A stretch of DNA of 64,000 nucleotides. Origin: Gemmobacter fulvus. Its GTDB lineage: Bacteria; Pseudomonadota; Alphaproteobacteria; Rhodobacterales; Rhodobacteraceae. A model generated the notes under the pieces. It worked only from the letters and a program-made list of their open reading frames with translations, ran no database searches and was not told the origin of the DNA. Below, piece by piece: positions 58,925-64,000 of the stretch (positions within the stretch are counted from its first letter, which is position 1; every line of letters starts with the position of its first letter). Made by a program: the position numbers and the translations under genes. Location: positions 372,001-436,000 of the forward strand of contig NZ_CP076361.1 of the NCBI RefSeq assembly GCF_018798885.1, read 5' to 3'.

Positions 58925-59330
58925 AGTAATCTCCTTACAGGAAAGATCCCGGACCGAGGGTCCGTGAAAACCAAGATTAACAAATCATTAAGGGGGCCTC
59001 GCGCGCGACGTCAAGATTTTGCGATAGCGGCCCGCCCCGCCTGACGGCGCGCGCGACAATCCACCGTGCAGATACCCGGTTGTTCCCGCAGGGCGGATAA
59101 TGCGCGGGGGCGGCGGCGCCGACAAACGCATGATTCGGGCGGGAGCCACTGCGGACCGGAGATCGGCGGAATGATGCCTGATGCGGTGATTTTCCGGCCT
59201 TGTCACAACATTTTTGCGGATCGCGGAGACTGTTAGCGCCAACAGGATTGCGCGACGCTCAGGGCGGCACTAGTGGCAGGCCAAAGGCCTTGCGGCCTTG
59301 CGCAGTGCAAACAGATGAGGAGCATCCGAC
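58925..59330. other. Intergenic region upstream of fba
   Basis: 406 bases between the divergent RTX protein 3 and aldolase genes with no supported gene. Short AT-rich tract at 58975-58992. A palindrome-like TGTTAGCGCCAACA at 59231-59244 is annotated separately. A small hairpin CCAAAGGCCTTGCGGCCTTGCG lies around 59280-59301 in the fba leader. Confidence 0.55.
59231..59244. promoter_or_regulatory. Candidate CceR-type operator upstream of fba
   Basis: TGTTAGCGCCAACA matches, with one difference, the form TGTTA-N-CG-N-TAACA that I recall for the carbon-metabolism regulator CceR of Rhodobacter. It is centred about 94 bases before the aldolase start codon. No other assignment was tested. Confidence 0.5.
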
Positions 59331-60260
59331 ATGCGGGCCACCAAGCAGGTGCAGAAGATCCTGAGCAATTACGAAGGCGAGAATGCCGGTGTGAAAGGCA
59401 ACCTCTGCCGGATGCTGATGGAAGGCAAACTGGGCGGCACCGGCAAGATGATCATCCTGCCCGTCGATCAGGGTTTCGAGCATGGCCCGGCACGGACCTT
59501 TGCCGCCAATCCGGTCGGCTATGACCCGCATTACCACTATCAGCTGGCCATCGACGCCGGGCTGAACGCCTATGCCGCCCCGCTGGGCATGCTGGAAGCA
59601 GGCGCGGATACCTTTGCAGGCCAGATCCCGACGATCCTGAAAGTGAACTCGGCAAACTCGCTGATGAGCGATGGCGCGGGCAAAAATCAGGCGGTCACCG
59701 CCTCGGTCGATGATGCGCTGCGCCTTGGCTGTGCTGCCATCGGCTTTACCATCTACCCCGGCTCGGACTGCCAACTGGACATGTACGAAGAAATCGTCGA
59801 GATGCGCCGCGAGGCTGCGGCCAAGGGCGTGGCGACGGTGATCTGGTCCTATCCGCGCGGCGAAGCCATCACCAAGGACGGCGAGACCGCCATCGACGTG
59901 GCCGCCTATGCGGCCCAGATTGCGGCGCTGATCGGTGCGCATATCATCAAGATCAAGCTGTCGACCGATCACCTGATGCTGGGCGAGGCCAAGAAGGTCT
60001 ATGAAGCGCAGAACATCGACATCGCCACGCAGGCCGCCCGTGTGCGGCATTGCATGGATGCCTCGTTCGGCGGGCGTCGGATTGTCGTCTTCTCGGGCGG
60101 GGCCAAGAAGGGCGAAGACTCGGTCTATGACGATGCCCGCGCCATCCGTGACGGCGGCGGCAACGGCTCGATCATCGGGCGCAACTCGTTCCAGCGCGAA
60201 CGCGGCGATGCGCTGGCCATGCTGGCCAAGCTGGTCGACATCTACAAAGGCAAGGCCTGA
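59331..60260 (+). CDS. fbaB: Class I fructose-bisphosphate aldolase, DhnA/FbaB type
   Basis: 309 residues. Schiff-base aldolase of the archaeal/DhnA group: MIILPVDQGFEHGPARTF near the start, then GFTIYPGSDCQLDMYEEI, VIWSYPRGEAI, and HIIKIKLSTD, where Lys207 or Lys209 would form the Schiff base. GGGNGSIIGRNSFQRE is the C-terminal phosphate site. Cleaves or forms fructose-1,6-bisphosphate. Unrelated to the zinc-dependent class II enzymes. Good GAGGAG upstream. Together with pgk, eno and pdh it supplies central carbon flux. Confidence 0.94.
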   Translation: MRATKQVQKILSNYEGENAGVKGNLCRMLMEGKLGGTGKMIILPVDQGFEHGPARTFAANPVGYDPHYHYQLAIDAGLNAYAAPLGMLEAGADTFAGQIPTILKVNSANSLMSDGAGKNQAVTASVDDALRLGCAAIGFTIYPGSDCQLDMYEEIVEMRREAAAKGVATVIWSYPRGEAITKDGETAIDVAAYAAQIAALIGAHIIKIKLSTDHLMLGEAKKVYEAQNIDIATQAARVRHCMDASFGGRRIVVFSGGAKKGEDSVYDDARAIRDGGGNGSIIGRNSFQRERGDALAMLAKLVDIYKGKA

Positions 60261-60268
60261 TCCTGGCC

Positions 60269-60311
60269 TTCAGGGCGGGGGTTCCCCGCCCTGAACCGCC
60301 TTCGGGCGGCA
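60269..60311 (+). terminator. Tandem hairpins after fba
   Basis: A perfect 12-bp stem TTCAGGGCGGGG / CCCCGCCCTGAA with loop GTT (60269-60295), then a second small hairpin CCGCC-TTCG-GGCGG ending at about 60311. No T tract follows immediately, so it may stabilise the 3' end as well as stop transcription. Confidence 0.65.
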
Positions 60312-60428
60312 GAAATCTGCAACTTTCTGGATTCCTCACGTTTTTTCCCGATTCACATTGTGATTCGGCCATGCCATAGTGTGCGGACCCCGCCCGATGA
60401 TCGCGGCGCGGCACTGGCAGAGACGCAT

Positions 60429-60725
60429 ATGACCGCACATCGCCCCTCCATTGGCAGCCTGATGATTTTCGCCCTCGCGCTGACGCTGGGCGGCTATTTC
60501 ACCTTTGCGGCCGTGCAGGGCGATTACGGCGTGTTCCGCCGCGTGCAGATCAATGCCGAGGCCGATGCGCTACGGACCGAGCGTGACCGGCTGCAAAAAG
60601 AGCTGGCGGAATTGCAGAACCGCACACTGCGCCTGTCGGATGCCTATCTGGACATCGACCTGCTGGATGAGCAGGTGCGCGATGTTCTGGGCTATATCCG
60701 CGCCGACGAGATCGTCATCCGCTGA
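60429..60725 (+). CDS. FtsB/DivIC-type septum formation initiator protein
   Basis: 98 residues from ATG 60429. One N-terminal membrane helix (SLMIFALALTLGGYFTFAAV) follows a short basic cytoplasmic tail. A periplasmic coiled coil comes next (ALRTERDRLQKELAELQNR), then the family ending LDEQVRDVLGYIRADEIVI. FtsB acts with FtsL and FtsQ in the divisome. In alphaproteobacteria this gene commonly sits just before pdhA, as here. Confidence 0.88.
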   Translation: MTAHRPSIGSLMIFALALTLGGYFTFAAVQGDYGVFRRVQINAEADALRTERDRLQKELAELQNRTLRLSDAYLDIDLLDEQVRDVLGYIRADEIVIR

Positions 60726-60864
60726 TCCCCCTTTCATACCGCGAAGATCAGGCGCCCGGCACCGGGTCTGGCCTGCCGTTGGGCCTGCGCAAATCCAAGG
60801 CCCATGCCGCAGCGCGGCGGAGGAAAGTCTTGCGCGACTCCTTATTTCTCCGATAAAGTGAAGA

Positions 60865-60882
60865 TAGTTTAACGCTGAACTA
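60865..60882. promoter_or_regulatory. Palindrome in the pdhA leader, candidate operator
   Basis: TAGTTTAACGCTGAACTA: the halves match at 7 of 9 positions, with perfect TAGTT/AACTA arms. It is centred 34 bases before the pdhA start codon, where a repressor could block transcription or the early transcript. Regulator not identified. Confidence 0.4.
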
Positions 60883-60907
60883 TTTTGCCACCACGGGAGG
60901 GAGCCGC

Positions 60908-61897
60908 ATGGCCACCAAGAAGGCACCAGAGAGACCGAATGTCTCGAAAGATGAGCTTCTGAAATTTTACCGCGAGATGCTTTTGATCCGCCGGTTCGAG
61001 GAAAAGGCGGGCCAGCTTTATGGCATGGGCCTGATCGGTGGGTTCTGCCACCTTTATATCGGGCAGGAAGCTGTGGTCGTGGGCCTTGAGGCGGCGACCA
61101 AAGAGGGCGACAAGCGCATCACCTCCTACCGCGATCACGGCCATATGCTGGCCTGCGGCATGGACCCCAAGGGTGTCATGGCCGAACTGACCGGGCGCAT
61201 CGGTGGCTATTCCAAGGGCAAGGGCGGCTCCATGCACATGTTCTCGAAGGAGCGCCATTTCTACGGCGGCCACGGGATCGTGGGCGCGCAGGTGCCGCTG
61301 GGGGCAGGCCTTGCCTTCGCCGACAAATATCTGGGCAATGACAACGTGACCTTCGCCTATTTCGGCGATGGGGCGGCCAACCAGGGCCAGGTCTACGAGA
61401 CCTACAACATGGCAGAGCTGTGGAATCTGCCGGTGATCTTCGTGATCGAAAACAACCAATATGCCATGGGCACCAGCGTCAAACGCTCGACCAAATCCCC
61501 CTCGCTGTGGGAACGTGGCGCGGCGTATGGCATCAAGGGCGAAGCTGTGGACGGCATGGATGTGCTGGCCGTGAAAGCGGCGGCTGAAAAGGCCGTGGCG
61601 GCCTGCCGTGCGGGCGAAGGCCCCTATATCCTTGAAATGATGACCTATCGCTATCGCGGCCACTCGATGTCTGACCCGGCGAAATACCGCACCCGCGAAG
61701 AGGTGCAGAAAATGAAGGATGAAAAGGACGCCATCGAGCATGTGCGCGACCTGCTGGTGCAGGGCGGACTGGCCTCGGATGACGATCTGAAAGCCATCGA
61801 CAAGGAGATCAAGGCCATCGTCAACGAGGCCGCAGAATTCTCCAAGGAAAGCCCGGAGCCGCCTGTCAGCGAGCTTTGGACCGATATCTACGCGTAA
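60908..61897 (+). CDS. pdhA: Pyruvate dehydrogenase E1 component, alpha subunit
   Basis: 329 residues. Together with PdhB it decarboxylates pyruvate with thiamine diphosphate and acetylates the lipoyl group. The ThDP/Mg motif runs from [19 protein letters not shown] to [11 protein letters not shown] (GDG...NN). The phosphorylation-loop-like region [16 protein letters not shown] is also typical. GGGAGGG precedes the ATG. First gene of the pdhA-pdhB-pdhC operon; pdhB begins 12 bases later. Confidence 0.97.
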   Translation: MATKKAPERPNVSKDELLKFYREMLLIRRFEEKAGQLYGMGLIGGFCHLYIGQEAVVVGLEAATKEGDKRITSYRDHGHMLACGMDPKGVMAELTGRIGGYSKGKGGSMHMFSKERHFYGGHGIVGAQVPLGAGLAFADKYLGNDNVTFAYFGDGAANQGQVYETYNMAELWNLPVIFVIENNQYAMGTSVKRSTKSPSLWERGAAYGIKGEAVDGMDVLAVKAAAEKAVAACRAGEGPYILEMMTYRYRGHSMSDPAKYRTREEVQKMKDEKDAIEHVRDLLVQGGLASDDDLKAIDKEIKAIVNEAAEFSKESPEPPVSELWTDIYA

Positions 61898-61908
61898 GGG
61901 GGAAAGAC

Positions 61909-63288
61909 ATGGCAATTCAGGTTCTCATGCCCGCGCTTTCTCCGACGATGGAGGAAGGCACGCTGGCCAAATGGCTGGTGAAAGAGGGTGATGCGGTGAA
62001 ATCCGGCCAGATTCTGGCCGAGATCGAGACCGACAAGGCGACGATGGAGTTTGAAGCGGTTGATGAAGGCATCATCGGCAAGCTTCTGGTCGCGGAAGGC
62101 ACCGCGAATGTGAAGGTGAACACGCCGATCGCACTGCTGGTGGAAGAGGGCGAAAGCGCCGATGCACCTGCGGCAGCGGCGGCGGCGCCTGCCCCAGCAG
62201 CAGCAGCAGCTGCGGCCCCGGCGGCGGCGGCCCCCGCACCGGCGGCGGCAAAGGCCCCGGTCGAGGTTGTGTCGAAAGCATCGCCGGATTGGCCGGAAGG
62301 CACCGCGATGAAAACCATGACCGTGCGCGAGGCGCTGCGCGAGGCCATGGCCGAAGAGATGCGGGCAAACCCCACGGTTTTCCTGATGGGCGAGGAAGTC
62401 GGCGAATATCAGGGTGCCTACAAGATCAGCCAGGGCCTTCTGGACGAGTTCGGCGCCAAACGGGTGATCGACACGCCAATCACCGAACATGGCTTTGCCG
62501 GTTTGGCAGTGGGCGCGTCCTGGGGCGGCCTGAACCCGATTGTGGAGTTCATGACCTTCAACTTCGCCATGCAGGCGATTGACCACCTGATCAACTCGGC
62601 GGCGAAAACCAACTACATGTCGGGCGGCCAGATGGGCGCGCCGATCGTGTTCCGCGGGGCCAATGGCGCTGCCGCCCGCGTGGGCGCACAGCACAGCCAT
62701 GATTACGCAGCGTGGTATGCGCAGATTCCGGGCCTGAAAGTGGTGATGCCCTATTCGGCAGCAGATGCGAAAGGCCTGCTGAAACAGGCGATCCGCGATC
62801 CGAACCCGGTGATCTTCCTGGAAAACGAGATCCTCTATGGTCGGTCGTTCGAAGTGCCGGTGCTGGATGATTTCACCATTCCCTTCGGCAAGGCCCGCGT
62901 CTGGCGCGAAGGCAGCGATGTGACCATCGTATCTTTCGGCATCGGCATGACCTATGCGCTGGAAGCGGCGGATCTGCTGGCGAAAGACGGGATTTCTGCC
63001 GAGGTGATCGACCTGCGCACCCTGCGCCCGATTGATTACGATACGGTTCTGGCCTCGGTGATGAAAACCAACCGCTGCGTGACCGTCGAGGAAGGTTTCC
63101 CCGTCGGCTCCATCGGCAACCACCTGTCCGCCACGATCATGGAGCGCGCCTTCGATTACCTCGATGCGCCGGTGATCAACTGCACGGGCAAGGATGTGCC
63201 GATGCCCTATGCGGCCAATCTTGAGAAACTCGCTCTGGTGACGACGGCGGAAGTTGTCGAAGCCGTCAAATCCGTCTGCTATCGCTGA
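61909..63288 (+). CDS. pdhB: Pyruvate dehydrogenase E1 component, beta subunit with N-terminal lipoyl domain
   Basis: 459 residues from ATG 61909. Residues 1-80 are a lipoyl domain with lipoyl-lysine Lys43 in [11 protein letters not shown]. An Ala/Pro linker runs over about 90-130. The E1 beta domain ([38 protein letters not shown], the late [14 protein letters not shown]) runs to the end. A lipoyl domain fused to E1 beta is a feature of alphaproteobacterial complexes. The first 50 residues are almost identical to those of PdhC next door, suggesting domain duplication. pdhC starts 8 bases downstream. Confidence 0.97.
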   Translation: MAIQVLMPALSPTMEEGTLAKWLVKEGDAVKSGQILAEIETDKATMEFEAVDEGIIGKLLVAEGTANVKVNTPIALLVEEGESADAPAAAAAAPAPAAAAAAAPAAAAPAPAAAKAPVEVVSKASPDWPEGTAMKTMTVREALREAMAEEMRANPTVFLMGEEVGEYQGAYKISQGLLDEFGAKRVIDTPITEHGFAGLAVGASWGGLNPIVEFMTFNFAMQAIDHLINSAAKTNYMSGGQMGAPIVFRGANGAAARVGAQHSHDYAAWYAQIPGLKVVMPYSAADAKGLLKQAIRDPNPVIFLENEILYGRSFEVPVLDDFTIPFGKARVWREGSDVTIVSFGIGMTYALEAADLLAKDGISAEVIDLRTLRPIDYDTVLASVMKTNRCVTVEEGFPVGSIGNHLSATIMERAFDYLDAPVINCTGKDVPMPYAANLEKLALVTTAEVVEAVKSVCYR

Positions 63289-63296
63289 GGTGTGAC

Positions 63297-64000
63297 ATGG
63301 CTGTTCAAGTTCTGATGCCCGCGCTCTCGCCCACGATGGAAGAGGGCACGCTGGCAAAATGGTTGATCAAGGAAGGGGATACGGTCAAATCAGGCCAGAT
63401 CCTCGCCGAGATCGAAACCGACAAGGCAACGATGGAGTTCGAGGCCGTTGATGAAGGTGTGATCGGCAAGCTTCTGATCGCCGAGGGCACGGCGGGGGTG
63501 AAGGTCAACACACCCATCGCCCTGCTGCTGGAAGATGGCGAAAGCGCCGATGCGGCGGTGGCGGCTCCGGCCCCTGCGGCGGCAGCGGCGGCCCCGGTTG
63601 CTTCGGCCCCGGCCCCGGCGGCTGTTGCAGCGGCACCCGCTGCTGCGGCCCCCAAGGCCGAAGGCGCGCGTGTCTTCGCCTCGCCCCTCGCCCGGCGCAT
63701 CGCGGCGGAAAAAGGGCTGGATCTCAGCGCGGTCAAAGGCTCCGGCCCGCATGGCCGCATTGTGAAGGCCGATGTGGAAGGCACTGTCGCAGCCCCGAAA
63801 GTGGCAGCAGCAGCGGCCCCGGTTACCGCCCCGGCGGCAGCCCCCGCCCCGGTGGCCGCCGCCGCGGCACCGACCGGCCCGTCGACCGAGACTGTGCTGA
63901 AAATGTATGCGGATCGGGCCTTTACCGAAGTGCCGCTGGACGGGATGCGCCGGACCATCGCGGCGCGGCTGACCGAGGCAAAACAGACCATCCCGCATTT
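63297..64000 (+). CDS. pdhC: Pyruvate dehydrogenase E2 (dihydrolipoamide acetyltransferase), N-terminal part
   Basis: First 234 codons; the frame continues past the window end. Lipoyl domain with Lys43 ([11 protein letters not shown]), an Ala/Pro linker of about 40 residues, and the peripheral subunit-binding domain ([20 protein letters not shown] and [11 protein letters not shown]). A second Ala/Pro linker and the beginning of the catalytic domain ([20 protein letters not shown]) follow. Transfers the acetyl group to CoA and forms the core of the complex. The catalytic HxxxD motif is outside the window. Confidence 0.96.
   Translation, partial: MAVQVLMPALSPTMEEGTLAKWLIKEGDTVKSGQILAEIETDKATMEFEAVDEGVIGKLLIAEGTAGVKVNTPIALLLEDGESADAAVAAPAPAAAAAAPVASAPAPAAVAAAPAAAAPKAEGARVFASPLARRIAAEKGLDLSAVKGSGPHGRIVKADVEGTVAAPKVAAAAAPVTAPAAAPAPVAAAAAPTGPSTETVLKMYADRAFTEVPLDGMRRTIAARLTEAKQTIPH

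Overview
The window is GC-rich, gene-dense chromosomal DNA. Its gene content points to an alphaproteobacterium of the Rhodobacteraceae/Paracoccaceae. The main reasons are a pyruvate dehydrogenase E1 beta subunit carrying its own lipoyl domain, a class II (B12-dependent) ribonucleotide reductase, the pcm-tolC-popZ-like gene order, a divergent putA/Lrp-type regulator pair, and a small DUF6280-type protein typical of that group. No rRNA operon, prophage, insertion sequence or CRISPR array was found. Family names come from recognising the proteins by eye; no database search was run.

Layout. 1-5.3 kb: start of a CoxE-like VWA protein (cut by the window edge), tRNA-Val(UAC), a DUF3422 membrane protein and proton-translocating transhydrogenase pntAB. 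5.7-12.9 kb: kynurenine operon kynU-kynA, a lipoprotein L,D-transpeptidase, a D-lyxose/mannose isomerase, a PuuD-like glutamine amidotransferase, a DUF305 metal-binding protein behind a CueR-type operator, and an Lrp-LysE pair. 12.4-21.1 kb: GNAT and class V aminotransferase, an MsbA-like ABC exporter, ygfZ, efp, DUF6280, and the pcm-tolC-popZ-like set. 21.4-35.4 kb: a co-oriented catabolic island (below). 35.4-41.7 kb: rhomboid protease, putA/putR, an RTX-repeat protein, tRNA-Cys and an atypical tRNA with a UAA anticodon. 41.8-53.1 kb: nrdJ, a DUF533 protein, a Fur-family regulator, two DMT-type transporters, eno, a DUF1097 protein and anmK. 53.2-64 kb: tyrS, two more RTX-repeat proteins, two cyclophilins, pgk, a DhnA-type aldolase, an FtsB-like protein and pdhA-pdhB-pdhC (pdhC cut by the window end).

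The most interesting region is 21.4-35.4 kb. It encodes a Rieske oxygenase whose bridging residue is Glu rather than Asp, a flavin monooxygenase-like protein, a RidA-type deaminase, a DUF1028 protein, a PuuC-like aldehyde dehydrogenase, a LysR regulator, a trimethylamine/dimethylamine-dehydrogenase-like flavoprotein (Cys30 kept, Gln at position 60), a complete polyamine-type ABC importer and an amidohydrolase. Three 15-bp palindromes of the form TTAG-N7-CTAA lie upstream of the Rieske gene, of lysR and of the dehydrogenase gene. I read this as one LysR-controlled regulon for import and stepwise oxidative N-demethylation of an unidentified methylated amine or betaine.

Central carbon genes (eno, pgk, fba, pdhABC) are spread over the last 15 kb. 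The fba and pdhA upstream regions carry palindromes that could be operators for carbon-metabolism regulators. Three RTX-repeat proteins in 19 kb, with no type I secretion ABC/MFP genes beside them, are a second unusual trait.
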